A stretch of 64,000 bases of DNA from Polynucleobacter sp. 78F-HAINBA (GTDB lineage Bacteria > Pseudomonadota > Gammaproteobacteria > Burkholderiales > Burkholderiaceae). Each line of letters opens with the position of its first letter. The stretch's first letter is position 1. A program made the translations under genes and the position numbers. Below the pieces are notes generated by a model. It was not told where the DNA came from. It ran no database searches and saw only the letters and a list, made by a program, of their open reading frames with translations. The stretch is from the NCBI RefSeq assembly GCF_018882325.1, contig NZ_JACVOQ010000004.1, positions 186,001 through 250,000 on the forward strand, in the 5' to 3' direction. Positions 51,861-61,365 of this stretch are shown piece by piece.

Positions 51861-52883
51861 ATGAAAATAGTTTTTGCTGGCACCCCAGAGTTTGCTGCGC
51901 AAGCAATGCGTGCAATAGATGGCGCTGGCCATCAAATCGTTTTAGCGCTTACTCAGCCAGATCGTCGTGCAGGTCGCGGCATGCATCTGCAGGCTAGTCC
52001 TGTAAAAGTATTTGCACAAGAAAAAAACATTCCCGTATTACAACCAGAAACGCTGAAGCGGGGGCATGCAGATCCACAAAAGAAGATTGCCGCTCAACAG
52101 GCTTATCAATATTTATCTGATATTGATTTTGATGCGATGGTAGTTGTTGCTTATGGATTAATTCTTCCCCAAGATATTCTTGATATTGCCTCTCGCAATG
52201 GTAGATATGGCTGCTTTAATATTCATGCCTCCTTGCTGCCAAGATGGCGTGGTGCGGCACCGATACAGCGTGCTATCGAGAGTGGCGATGCCACTACAGG
52301 TGTGAGCATCATGCAGATGGATGCGGGCTTGGACACTGGTGATACCGTTTTGGTAGGTGATTTACAAATTACACCTCACGAAACCAGCACATCACTCCAT
52401 GATCGTTTGGCAGTCTTGGGTGCGGAGCTCATGGTCAAGACGCTCAATGACTTGGATAAAGACCCTGGCATCACAAGAACTCCACAGCCTGGCATAGGCG
52501 TTACCTATGCAGAAAAAATATTGAAGAGCGAAGCGGAGATCGATTGGCATTTAAGTGCCACTGAAATTGATCGACGTATTCGAGCTTTTAATCCATTCCC
52601 TGGGTCCACCAGCAGCCTCCATGGTGAGCAACTCAAGTTTTGGAATTCTTGCTTGCCTAGCAAAGCGCCAAAAAGCCAAGACGCCAAGCCCGGACAGGTT
52701 TTAGGATTTGATGGAGATGGCGCATATGTTCAATGCGGCGATGGTGTGATTGAGATCTTAGAAATGCAAAAGCCTGGCGGTAAAAAGATTGCTGCTAGTC
52801 TCTGTATTTCAGGTGGCACTACTGCTCATTCCCCCATGAGGTTTGAAAAGCTCGCAAATAAGCAAGGATTTAAGAATGTTTAA
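51861..52883 (+). CDS. fmt: Methionyl-tRNA formyltransferase
   Basis: 340 aa. FAGTPEFAA at the start, the formyl-THF site [18 protein letters not shown] (about 115-132) with catalytic Asn/His/Asp positions, and the C-terminal tRNA-binding domain. It formylates initiator Met-tRNA. Its 3' end overlaps the htpX start by eight bases. Confidence 0.95.
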   Translation: MKIVFAGTPEFAAQAMRAIDGAGHQIVLALTQPDRRAGRGMHLQASPVKVFAQEKNIPVLQPETLKRGHADPQKKIAAQQAYQYLSDIDFDAMVVVAYGLILPQDILDIASRNGRYGCFNIHASLLPRWRGAAPIQRAIESGDATTGVSIMQMDAGLDTGDTVLVGDLQITPHETSTSLHDRLAVLGAELMVKTLNDLDKDPGITRTPQPGIGVTYAEKILKSEAEIDWHLSATEIDRRIRAFNPFPGSTSSLHGEQLKFWNSCLPSKAPKSQDAKPGQVLGFDGDGAYVQCGDGVIEILEMQKPGGKKIAASLCISGGTTAHSPMRFEKLANKQGFKNV

Positions 52884-53742
52884 TTTGGCAAAGACAGCTA
52901 TCTTGATGGCGGCAATCACCGCACTGTTTGTAGTGGTCGGTGGCATGCTAGGTGGTGAGCAAGGAATGCTCTTAGCTTTGTTGATGGCGGCTGGAATGAA
53001 CTTTTTTAGCTATTGGTTTTCAGACACGATGGTGCTCAAAATGACCAATGCGCAACAAGTGGATGAGCGCTCCGCGCCACAGCTCTACGCTTTGGTTCAA
53101 GAGTTGGCGAATAAAGCTGGGCTGCCCATGCCCAAAGTATTTTTGATTGACGAGGATGCCCCTAATGCCTTTGCGACCGGTCGAAATCCTGAGCATGCCT
53201 CCGTTGCAGCAACCACTGGCATTCTCAGAATATTGTCTGGCCGAGAATTGCGGGGCGTTATGGCGCACGAGCTTGCCCATGTCAAGCATCGGGATATCTT
53301 AATTTCTACTTTAGCCGCAACCATGGCCGGTGCTATTTCAGCGTTAGCCAATCTTGCGATGTTTGTAGGTGGCCGAAATTCTGAGGGCCGACAAGGCAAT
53401 CCGTTGGCATCATTACTGGTCATGATTTTGGCGCCCTTGGCAGCCAGCCTAATTCAGATGAGCATCTCCCGCGCACGTGAATACGAGGCAGATCGTGGTG
53501 GCGCAGAAATTAGCGCTGATCCCGAGGCGCTAGCGCAGGCCCTACAAAAAATTCACGCTTACTCCCAAGGTGTTCCGTTTCAAGCAATTGAACGACACCC
53601 TGAAACCGCGCAGATGATGATCATTAATCCTTTGATCGCTGGCGGACTCTCGCAACTTTTTTCTACTCATCCCCCGATGGAGGAGCGAGTAGCTCGTTTA
53701 AACAGTATGGCTAAAAACGGGGTTTACCCCGGAGCGGAATAA
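52876..53742 (+). CDS. htpX: Membrane zinc metalloprotease HtpX
   Basis: 288 aa from ATG 52,876. Two N-terminal membrane helices (about 5-50), zinc motif [10 protein letters not shown] (about 130-139), further hydrophobic segments near 145-195, and the third ligand Glu in [12 protein letters not shown]. It degrades misfolded inner-membrane proteins. Confidence 0.94.
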   Translation: MFNLAKTAILMAAITALFVVVGGMLGGEQGMLLALLMAAGMNFFSYWFSDTMVLKMTNAQQVDERSAPQLYALVQELANKAGLPMPKVFLIDEDAPNAFATGRNPEHASVAATTGILRILSGRELRGVMAHELAHVKHRDILISTLAATMAGAISALANLAMFVGGRNSEGRQGNPLASLLVMILAPLAASLIQMSISRAREYEADRGGAEISADPEALAQALQKIHAYSQGVPFQAIERHPETAQMMIINPLIAGGLSQLFSTHPPMEERVARLNSMAKNGVYPGAE

Positions 53743-53743
53743 T

Positions 53744-55057
53744 TTGACTGATCAAAAAACACCACGCAGTCTTCCGCTATCAGAGGCAATCACTATTTCT
53801 GCACAAGCCATTGGCGAGGTGATGTTGGGGCGATCACTCACAGAAGTATTGGATCAGCTCGAGCCCCATGAGCGCCCCATTGTGCAAAGCCTCACATTTG
53901 ATGCTTTGCGTAAGTGGGTGAGGTCGCATGAGTTTATTCAGGAATTTATTCCAAAGCCACCACCACCAGAGGTGGAATATTTATTAAGCGTAGCGATGGC
54001 ATTGTTTTTGCAGGGCGTAACCGAAGGCAAAGGATATGCGGCACATACGATCGTTGACCAAGCTGTCAAAGCCTGCAGTGAGTATGAGCCTACGATGTAT
54101 GCCAAGGGTTTGGTAAATGCTGTACTTCGCAAGGTGAGCCTCGCAGTTCAGGCTGAGAATGAGAAGCCGTATCCACCAGATCCAATCCCAATGTTTTTCC
54201 CGCCCTGGTGGCGAGCCAGTTTGAAGCGAAACTATTCAAAGGCTTGGCAGGCAATGTTGATTCAGCAAGCTCAACGTGCGCCCTTAATTTTGCGAGTGAA
54301 TGTTAAACAACATACGCGCCAGGAATATCAAGAACTATTGCATCAAGCGGGCATAGTTGCCGAGCCTATTAAGGATGTCGTTGGGATTAGACTGGATTCT
54401 GCTTTGCTCTTGCGTGAGCCGGTGCCAGTATCTGATTTGCCGGGCTTTTATAGTGGCGCAGTTTCTGTTCAAGATGCAGGCGCCCAAATTGCAGCCATAT
54501 TGCTTGATCCAAAACCGGGTGAACGCATATTGGATGCTTGCGCAGCGCCTGGGGGCAAAACTGCCCATTTACTAGAGCTAGCGCAATGCGAGATGACTGC
54601 CTTAGAGCTAGATGGAGAGCGCCTTGGAAAAATTGGCGGCAATTTAGATCGTTTGCGCCTTCAGTCTGATGCTGTTCGAGTGGTCCGCGGTGATGCCTCA
54701 AAGGCGGCTTGGTGGGATGGCAAGCCATTTGACAAAATTTTATTAGATGCACCCTGCTCAGCATCTGGCATTGTTGCTAGACATCCAGACATTCCATTTC
54801 TGCGTCGTGAGGCAGATATTAAAGCCCTACAACTAAGACAGCGGGCTATATTGGAGCAGGCTTGGAAGATGCTCAAGATTGGCGGCACGCTTTTGTATGT
54901 GACTTGTTCCGTGTTTCCGGAGGAGGGCGAAGATCAGGCAACTTGGTTTGCGGTAGAGCATGCCGATGCGTTACGATTAAGCGCCCCCGGACAAATTTTG
55001 CCCGCCGAGCTAAATGATGGTTTTTATTACGCTTTGTTTAAGAAAAATGGTGCATGA
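53744..55057 (+). CDS. rsmB: 16S rRNA m5C967 methyltransferase, RsmB type
   Basis: 437 aa from a TTG start, preceded by a GGAGCGGA ribosome site. An N-terminal NusB-like helical domain (about 1-150) precedes a SAM methyltransferase core with DACAAPGGKTAHLLEL, the DAPCSASG motif IV Cys and the VTCSVFPEE motif VI catalytic Cys. The family also includes other m5C enzymes, but domain order fits RsmB. It follows htpX by one base. Confidence 0.9.
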   Translation: MTDQKTPRSLPLSEAITISAQAIGEVMLGRSLTEVLDQLEPHERPIVQSLTFDALRKWVRSHEFIQEFIPKPPPPEVEYLLSVAMALFLQGVTEGKGYAAHTIVDQAVKACSEYEPTMYAKGLVNAVLRKVSLAVQAENEKPYPPDPIPMFFPPWWRASLKRNYSKAWQAMLIQQAQRAPLILRVNVKQHTRQEYQELLHQAGIVAEPIKDVVGIRLDSALLLREPVPVSDLPGFYSGAVSVQDAGAQIAAILLDPKPGERILDACAAPGGKTAHLLELAQCEMTALELDGERLGKIGGNLDRLRLQSDAVRVVRGDASKAAWWDGKPFDKILLDAPCSASGIVARHPDIPFLRREADIKALQLRQRAILEQAWKMLKIGGTLLYVTCSVFPEEGEDQATWFAVEHADALRLSAPGQILPAELNDGFYYALFKKNGA

Positions 55058-55635
55058 GCCAAGGCATTAAACAATTCTTTCTTTGTGTGTTGATAGCGCT
55101 GAGTGTATTTTCAGTGGCAGCAAGCGCAGAGGGAATCAAACTTAAATCTGCCGACCTTGAGCGGGTGGATGGTGACTGGCTATTAAATGCCACATTCCAG
55201 ATTGAATTAACCCCAGGCTTAGAAGATGCAGTTCAAAAAGGCGTGGTCTTATATTTTCAGACTGAGTTTGATGTAACCCGTTCACGCTGGTATTGGTTTG
55301 ATGAAAAATCTGCCCTTGCGCAACGACTAACCCGATTATCTTATCAGCCGATGACGCAGCAATATCGTATTGCTTCCGAAGGTTTTACCTTTTCTGCCAA
55401 GACCATGTTTGAAGCTTTGCAGGCGGTTGGTAGTATTGGGGGTTGGCGAGTAATTGACGGCAGCCAAGTTGATCCAAGTAAGTCTTACACTGCGGCATTA
55501 AGAATGACTTTAGATTTAAGTAAGCTGCCAAAGCCATTTCAAGTAAATGCATTAAATAATCGCGACTGGAATGTCACCAGCGATTGGCTGCGCTTTCCAT
55601 TCCTGCCAAATGGCCCCAACATCATTAAACGATGA
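55054..55635 (+). CDS. DUF4390 secreted protein
   Basis: 193 aa. Signal peptide to about residue 24 (VAASAEG). The rest is beta-rich and typical of DUF4390 proteins, which regularly precede ntrY-like genes in betaproteobacteria. It overlaps both neighbours by four bases (ATGA at each end), so it is translationally coupled to rsmB and the kinase. A periplasmic accessory role for the kinase is plausible. Confidence 0.85.
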   Translation: MSQGIKQFFLCVLIALSVFSVAASAEGIKLKSADLERVDGDWLLNATFQIELTPGLEDAVQKGVVLYFQTEFDVTRSRWYWFDEKSALAQRLTRLSYQPMTQQYRIASEGFTFSAKTMFEALQAVGSIGGWRVIDGSQVDPSKSYTAALRMTLDLSKLPKPFQVNALNNRDWNVTSDWLRFPFLPNGPNIIKR

Positions 55636-57941
55636 AGATATCTTTAGACTTCATTGGATCCAATGCCTTTGAGAAGGATGCCTGGAAAAGACGAGCACTA
55701 CCTACAGCCATGGCGGTGATCGGGGCTTTTGCCCTCTTGCTTTTGGTGCTGCTGTCAATCGCAACATCAAACACCGAGTTTTTTGATAACTATTTTATTT
55801 GGCTATATGCGGCCAATGTAATCGTTGGCATTTGTTTAACCTTGGTCATTCTGACTTTGGTTATTGTGATTGCTGTTCGTTGGCGCAAGGGCCGATTTGG
55901 TACGCGTCTAGTAGCAAAACTGGCTATGATTTTTGCCTTGGTTGGCGTTGTCCCGGGATTAATTTTGTATGGCGTATCCCTGCAGTTCGTGTCCCGTAGT
56001 ATTGAAACTTGGTTTGACGTTCAAGTAGAGTCTGCATTGGATGCTGGGCTTGAGTTGGGGCGCGTTACTCTGCGCGTTGCACAAGAAGAGATATTGGCTG
56101 AGGGCAATTACATCGCCGAGCAAATTGTGCAGATCCCTTCTGGAGCAACTTCTGAACAAGTTGGCGCTATGGTGATGAAGGCTCGCAATCAATTTGGCAT
56201 TCAAGAGGTTAGCCTATTTACTATTCAGCGTAATTTGATACTAACCAGTGAGTCGCGACCCAAGAAATATTTTCCGGCACCCGCCCCAGAGGTCATTGCG
56301 GAAGCATTTAAAAAGAAGGGCGCCACTTTTGTAGATCAAATTGAAATGGATGGCGGGCAGCGCGGGTATCGCATAAGGGCTATTGTCCCAATTGTGCGTA
56401 AAAAACATATCGCCAACAAATCAGATGCTGGTAAAGAAATAGAGGATAAATATTTTCTGCAATTAGTTCGCTTCATTCCTGGCCCTTTGGCTAAAAATAT
56501 CGTTGCGGTTGAGTCTGCCTACAGCGACTATCAAGAAAAATCATTAGGCAGGACCGGTCTGCGAAAAATGTTTGTGGGTACGCTCACATTAACGCTATTT
56601 TTTGCACTATTTGTTGCGGTTACGCTGGCTTTAGTTCTGGGCCGTCAGTTAGCCAGACCTTTGTTAATGTTATTAAAAGGCACGCAGGCTGTTGCTCAGG
56701 GAGACCTGTCTCCTAAACCAGAGCTCGATACTGGCGATGAGTTGGGTATGCTCACGCGGCAATTTAATGTGATGACTCGCCAACTTGCCGACACCAGAAC
56801 ATCCTTGCAAGAATCCAAATCATTTCTAGAGACGGTATTAGGAAATTTAACTGCCGGTGTTTGCATCTTTGATAAGAGCTTTAATGTGGTGTCTAGCAAT
56901 GCAGGCGCTGATCGTATCTTTGGACAAGACTTAACGCAAATGGATGGACGCCCTTTAAGTGATAGCCCAAGTCTTGTTGAGTTTGAGCAGGCCATTAAAG
57001 AAGGCTTTGCAACTATGAAGTTAGCGGTCGCCGCGGAGAGTGGTCAGCCGAAAATGGATGCCAATAAAACAGCGCCAGTATGGCAAAAACAAATTCAGCT
57101 CCACAGTACAAATGAGTTTGAGAATGAGCCTGGCGTCACTTTATTTATTCGCGGAACCGAATTAACCGCGGACTTACGTATGGTGGTCTTTGATGATATT
57201 ACTGATGTAGTGAGTGCTCAGCGCTCCATTGCTTGGAGTGAAGTGGCAAGGCGCCTTGCGCACGAGATCAAGAACCCGCTGACCCCTATACAACTCTCAG
57301 CGGAGAGATTGCAGCATAAATTGGCTGGTAAATTGAGCCCCGAGCAGGAAGAGATGATGAATCGCAGTACGGAAACCATCATTGGGCAAGTTCAAGCCAT
57401 GAAAGAAATGGTGAATGACTTTAGGGATTTCGCGAAGACACCAAGCCCCCAACTGAAATCACTCTCTATTAATACTTTGACCAAAGAGATCTTAGGCCTT
57501 TATGAGGGAAGCCCGTTAAGAACCCAGCTTGATTCGCAGTGCCCAAATATTATGGGTGACCCCACTCAACTGAGACAGATTATTCATAATCTTTTGCAAA
57601 ATGCACAAGATGCTACTCTTGAGGGCAAGCATCAGGCTGAACCAGTTGAAGTAAAAACAGAATTGGTGTCTTACGGAGAGCTTAGTGGTGTGCCACAAAA
57701 TGCGGTGCGATTAACAATAAGTGATAGCGGTTCAGGTTTTCCAGCTAAGATATTGGCAAGAGCATTTGAGCCGTATGTAACAACAAAGAGTAAGGGCACC
57801 GGATTGGGTCTAGCGGTGGTGAAGAAAATCGTTGATGATCATGGTGCCAAGATCGAAGTCCGGAATCGTATGCGGGGAGATGAAGTGATCGGTGCACAAG
57901 TATCAATTTTGTTTATGAATCTGGCAAAAGAGGCAGCATAA
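55632..57941 (+). CDS. ntrY: NtrY-type membrane sensor histidine kinase
   Basis: 769 aa. Three N-terminal membrane helices (about 24-48, 58-82 and 96-118), a periplasmic domain, a fourth helix near 315-337, HAMP, then PAS (about 390-500). The kinase part has H-box RRLAHEIKNPLTPIQLSAERL around His 543 (shown here as a motif region), N-box LLQNAQDAT and G-boxes SGSGFPAK and TGLGLAVVKK. It phosphorylates the regulator encoded two bases downstream. In alphaproteobacteria NtrYX controls nitrogen or redox responses; the signal here is unknown. Confidence 0.9.
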   Translation: MKISLDFIGSNAFEKDAWKRRALPTAMAVIGAFALLLLVLLSIATSNTEFFDNYFIWLYAANVIVGICLTLVILTLVIVIAVRWRKGRFGTRLVAKLAMIFALVGVVPGLILYGVSLQFVSRSIETWFDVQVESALDAGLELGRVTLRVAQEEILAEGNYIAEQIVQIPSGATSEQVGAMVMKARNQFGIQEVSLFTIQRNLILTSESRPKKYFPAPAPEVIAEAFKKKGATFVDQIEMDGGQRGYRIRAIVPIVRKKHIANKSDAGKEIEDKYFLQLVRFIPGPLAKNIVAVESAYSDYQEKSLGRTGLRKMFVGTLTLTLFFALFVAVTLALVLGRQLARPLLMLLKGTQAVAQGDLSPKPELDTGDELGMLTRQFNVMTRQLADTRTSLQESKSFLETVLGNLTAGVCIFDKSFNVVSSNAGADRIFGQDLTQMDGRPLSDSPSLVEFEQAIKEGFATMKLAVAAESGQPKMDANKTAPVWQKQIQLHSTNEFENEPGVTLFIRGTELTADLRMVVFDDITDVVSAQRSIAWSEVARRLAHEIKNPLTPIQLSAERLQHKLAGKLSPEQEEMMNRSTETIIGQVQAMKEMVNDFRDFAKTPSPQLKSLSINTLTKEILGLYEGSPLRTQLDSQCPNIMGDPTQLRQIIHNLLQNAQDATLEGKHQAEPVEVKTELVSYGELSGVPQNAVRLTISDSGSGFPAKILARAFEPYVTTKSKGTGLGLAVVKKIVDDHGAKIEVRNRMRGDEVIGAQVSILFMNLAKEAA

Positions 57942-57943
57942 GA

Positions 57944-58624
57944 ATGGCAAGTATTTTGGTGGTCGACGATGAGATGGGAATCCGAGAGCTTCTCAATGAG
58001 ATTCTGACGGATGAAGGCCACACCGTTTATGCGGCAGAGAGTGCCATGCAGGCTCGCACAATCCGCGAGCAAATGCGCCCAGACCTTGTTTTGCTGGATA
58101 TCTGGATGCCAGATGTTGATGGCATTACCCTGTTAAAAGAGTGGTCCAAGACTGGACAGCTCACAATGCCGGTAGTCATGATGTCTGGACATGCCACGAT
58201 CGATACTGCGGTTGAAGCTACACGTATTGGCGCGCTGAACTTTTTAGAAAAGCCGATTGCGCTTCAAAAGCTACTAAAGACAGTTAATAAAGCGCTGGAG
58301 AGTTCCCCTAAGTATGTGGAGCCAGTTGAAGAGAGGGCTGCGTCAGCATCTACGTCAAGCCCAAGCCCTAAGGCGGTGGTCAGCGAACAGGCGCCCCAAG
58401 CCCAAGATGGCGAATATATTAGCGGGATAGCCAAAACCTATTTTGATTTGCCGCTCCGAGAGGCTAGGGACTTATTCGAAAAAACCTACTTTGAGCACCA
58501 AATGATCATTATGGGCGGCAGTATGACCAAGATTTCCGAATACACAGGTCTCGAGCGTACTCACCTTTATCGCAAGTTAAAGGCCTTGGGAATCGATACG
58601 TCACGCAATAAGGCCGAGCAGTAA
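57944..58624 (+). CDS. NtrX-like response regulator without AAA+ domain
   Basis: 226 aa. Receiver domain 1-120 with D8, D9, phosphoacceptor D52 in LLDIWMPD, and K102-type lysine in FLEKPIA. A flexible Ser/Pro/Ala linker (about 130-155) leads straight to a FIS-type helix-turn-helix (SEYTGLERTHLYRKLKALGI). The central sigma-54 ATPase of classical NtrX is absent, so it should regulate sigma-70 promoters by simple binding. It forms a two-gene system with the upstream kinase. Confidence 0.9.
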   Translation: MASILVVDDEMGIRELLNEILTDEGHTVYAAESAMQARTIREQMRPDLVLLDIWMPDVDGITLLKEWSKTGQLTMPVVMMSGHATIDTAVEATRIGALNFLEKPIALQKLLKTVNKALESSPKYVEPVEERAASASTSSPSPKAVVSEQAPQAQDGEYISGIAKTYFDLPLREARDLFEKTYFEHQMIIMGGSMTKISEYTGLERTHLYRKLKALGIDTSRNKAEQ

Positions 58625-58718
58625 AACACCTGTCATCAGTCTTTGTGGCAATTGATGCGGCACACAGCATTGCCGATGCGACGGATAATGGTGCCCATAT
58701 CATTTCGGAATTACTCCC

Positions 58719-60923
58719 ATGGAAATAAAGGTTAACTTTCTCGATAAGTTGCGTCTTGAGGCCAAGTTCGACGACTTCACGGTGATTGCTGATCAGCCCA
58801 TTCGATATAAAGGCAATGGTTCAGCCCCTGGACCTTTTGATTACTTCCTAGCCTCATCAGCCTTGTGCGCAGCCTATTTTGTGAAGTTGTATTGCGATAC
58901 ACGCAATATTTCAACTGAGAACATTCGGCTTTCACAAAATAATATTGTTGATCCAGAGAACCGCTACCAGCAAATTTTCAAAATCCAAGTTGAGCTGCCG
59001 GAAGATATCTCCGCGAACGATCGTCAGGGGATATTGCGCTCGATTGAGCGCTGTACAGTAAAAAAAGTTGTTCAAGCGGGACCCGAGTTTGTGATCGAAG
59101 AAGTCAAAAACTTAGATGCTGATGCGCAGACTTTGTTGACGCTAAAGCCGGCCTCTGATGCAAGCACCTATATCGTGGGGAAGGATTTACCTCTGGAGCA
59201 AACGATTGCCAATATGTCTAGCGTGTTAGCAAACTTAGGAATCAAGATTGAAATCGCCTCATGGCGCAACCTGATTCCTAATGTGTGGTCTTTGCATATT
59301 CGTGATGCGCACTCGCCAATGTGCTTTACAAATGGCAAAGGCTCTACCAAGGAAAGTGCTCTGGCCTCAGCGCTTGGTGAGTATATTGAGCGACTCAGCA
59401 ACAATCACTTTTACGCCGGGGCATTCTGGGGTGAAGATATTGCTAATGGTGCATTTGTTCATTATCCGAATGAACGCTGGTTTAAGCCGGGGCCAAAAGA
59501 TTCGCTCCCCCCAGAAATTCTTGATGAGTATTGCCTCAAGATTTTTAATGCTGATGGTGAACTAGGTGGCTCACATTTAATTGATACTAATTCCGGTAAT
59601 GTCGAGCGCGGGATTTGTTCTTTGCCATATATTCGTCAGTCCGATGGCGAGACAGTTTATTTTCCATCGAACCTCATTGAAAATCTCTATGTCAGTAATG
59701 GCATGAGTGCTGGCAACACCTTAGCTGAGGCTCAGGTGCAGTGCTTGTCAGAGATTTTCGAGCGGGCAGTGAAGCGAGAAATTATTGAAGGTGAAATTGC
59801 TTTACCTGATGTGCCACAAGAAGTTCTCGCTAAATATCCCGGCATTCTGGAAGGCATTCAGAGTCTTGAGGATCAAGGTTTTCCAGTATTAGTCAAGGAC
59901 GCATCATTAGGCGGCGTCTACCCAGTCATGTGCGTTACTCTGATGAACCCAAGAACAGGCGGAGTATTTGCATCCTTTGGCGCCCATCCAAGCTTGGAGG
60001 TGGCGCTTGAGCGGAGTTTGACTGAATTGCTTCAAGGCCGCAGCCTAGAGGGCTTGAATGATTTACCCCCGCCCACTTTCGCAAGTGAGGCAGTGACTGA
60101 GCCAAATAATTTTGTTGAACACTTTATTGATTCAAGTGGAATTGTGTCGTGGCGATTCTTCAGTGCAAAATCAGATTACGATTTTGTTGAGTGGGATTTT
60201 TCTGGCAAGGGCGAAAACTCAAATGCTCAAGAGGCTGCCACCCTATTTGGCATTCTTGAATCTTTGGGTAAGGAGTCATACGTTGCGGTATATGACCAGT
60301 TGGGTGCAATCGCATGTCGAATCTTAGTGCCAGGGTATTCCGAGGTTTATCCAATAGAAGATTTGATTTGGGATAACACCAATAAGGCGCTGTTGTTCCG
60401 CACCGATATTTTGAATTTATCAAATTTGAATAATGCCGGATTGAATGCACTACTTGAGCGCTTAGAAAATAATGAGCTTGATGAGTACGGCGATATTGCT
60501 ACATTGATTGGCATTGAATTCGATGAAAATACGCCTTGGGGTCAGCTAACAGTTCTCGAACTAAAGCTATTGATCCATCTTGCCTTAAAGCAATTTGAAG
60601 AGGCTCATGAGCTTGTCGGCGCCTTCCTTCAATACAACGACAATACAGTAGAACGCAAATTGTTTTATCAGGCTTTAAGTGCGGCACTCGAGATTGTCCT
60701 AAACGATGATCTCAATCTTGAGGACTACGAAGTCAATTTGCGTAGAATGTTTGGCGCCGAAAGAATGGATGCTGTCATGGGCTCAGTCGACGGAAGTGTT
60801 CGTTTCTATGGATTGACTCCAACCAGCATGAAGTTAGGGGGCCTCGATAGGCATCATCGTCTAATAGATAGCTATAAGAAACTGCATGCTGCCAGAGCAA
60901 AGGCTGTAGCTAGCGGTAGTTAG
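58719..60923 (+). CDS. OsmC-YcaO fusion protein
   Basis: 734 aa. Residues 1-130 form an OsmC-like domain with the two peroxidatic cysteines C50 (ASSALC) and C112 (SIERC). Residues about 180-560 form a YcaO domain with its ATP/Mg ligands in ALGEYIERL (about 218-226), QCLSEIFERAVK (about 342-353) and ERSLTELLQG (about 430-439). The rest is helical, TPR-like, as in E. coli YcaO, which helps RimO methylthiolate ribosomal protein S12. The fused OsmC may supply or sense sulfur chemistry. That coupling is inference; the fusion itself is clear. Confidence 0.9.
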   Translation: MEIKVNFLDKLRLEAKFDDFTVIADQPIRYKGNGSAPGPFDYFLASSALCAAYFVKLYCDTRNISTENIRLSQNNIVDPENRYQQIFKIQVELPEDISANDRQGILRSIERCTVKKVVQAGPEFVIEEVKNLDADAQTLLTLKPASDASTYIVGKDLPLEQTIANMSSVLANLGIKIEIASWRNLIPNVWSLHIRDAHSPMCFTNGKGSTKESALASALGEYIERLSNNHFYAGAFWGEDIANGAFVHYPNERWFKPGPKDSLPPEILDEYCLKIFNADGELGGSHLIDTNSGNVERGICSLPYIRQSDGETVYFPSNLIENLYVSNGMSAGNTLAEAQVQCLSEIFERAVKREIIEGEIALPDVPQEVLAKYPGILEGIQSLEDQGFPVLVKDASLGGVYPVMCVTLMNPRTGGVFASFGAHPSLEVALERSLTELLQGRSLEGLNDLPPPTFASEAVTEPNNFVEHFIDSSGIVSWRFFSAKSDYDFVEWDFSGKGENSNAQEAATLFGILESLGKESYVAVYDQLGAIACRILVPGYSEVYPIEDLIWDNTNKALLFRTDILNLSNLNNAGLNALLERLENNELDEYGDIATLIGIEFDENTPWGQLTVLELKLLIHLALKQFEEAHELVGAFLQYNDNTVERKLFYQALSAALEIVLNDDLNLEDYEVNLRRMFGAERMDAVMGSVDGSVRFYGLTPTSMKLGGLDRHHRLIDSYKKLHAARAKAVASGS

Positions 60924-61365
60924 GGCTACGGTAAGAGCATTTGGCAGCAATTTTCAGTGTTTACCCAAGACTTATCGGCGATAGACCCGTTTTTCGGGCT
61001 GGAATAGAGTTTCATTTATAATTCCAACTCTTGGCCTGGTAGCTCAGTCGGTAGAGCAGAGGATTGAAAAGCTAGGATAGAGGACTAAAACAGTTCTGCA
61101 CATTGGGTCTTAGCTGGTTGTGACCTACCGCCCTACAAGCACCGAATCTATTGGCTCACAGCGGTTTCGAATATTTCCCAAATGGCATCGACAGCGTCTA
61201 GTTGGAGAAATATTTTTTCACATATAGAGCCGCAAAGTTTAGCCATAGAACTCTGAATCTTTTGATTAAGCAATAAGAATTTAAATAGATTCAAGCAAGG
61301 GATTGTTGTCTAATAAAAGAGTAAGAGCCAAGTGTTAATTTTTTAATCTCTCTTTGGGCGCACTA
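60924..61365. other. Intergenic region with broken tRNA-Phe
   Basis: About 440 bases. A TATAAT -10 at 61,017-61,022 precedes the tRNA fragment by 10 bases. After the fragment, 61,071-61,365 holds AGGACT/AGTTCT (61,083-61,099), a short stem around AAAAC, then sequence with no coding or RNA match I can name. Confidence 0.5.
61033..61070 (+). pseudogene. tRNA-Phe(GAA) 5' half, truncated after the anticodon loop
   Basis: GGCCTGG (acceptor 5' strand), TA, a D-arm from GCTC to GAGC (61,042-61,057), then anticodon stem GAGGA and loop TTGAAAA with the GAA anticodon. The matching TCCTC, T-arm and acceptor 3' strand do not follow, nor do they appear in the next 300 bases. A promoter-like TATAAT remains upstream. 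The copy is non-functional unless the rest is supplied in an unknown way. Confidence 0.75.

Noticed and set aside
58625..58718. Possible remnant of trkA between ntrX and the OsmC-YcaO gene
   Set aside because: A short MRRIM-like string resembles TrkA, but only over five residues; not enough to claim a relic.
61071..61365. Group I intron inside tRNA-Phe
   Set aside because: Bacterial tRNA introns do sit after the anticodon, but no tRNA 3' half (TCCTC, T-loop, CAGGCCACCA) follows within 300 bases and intron core motifs are not visible.
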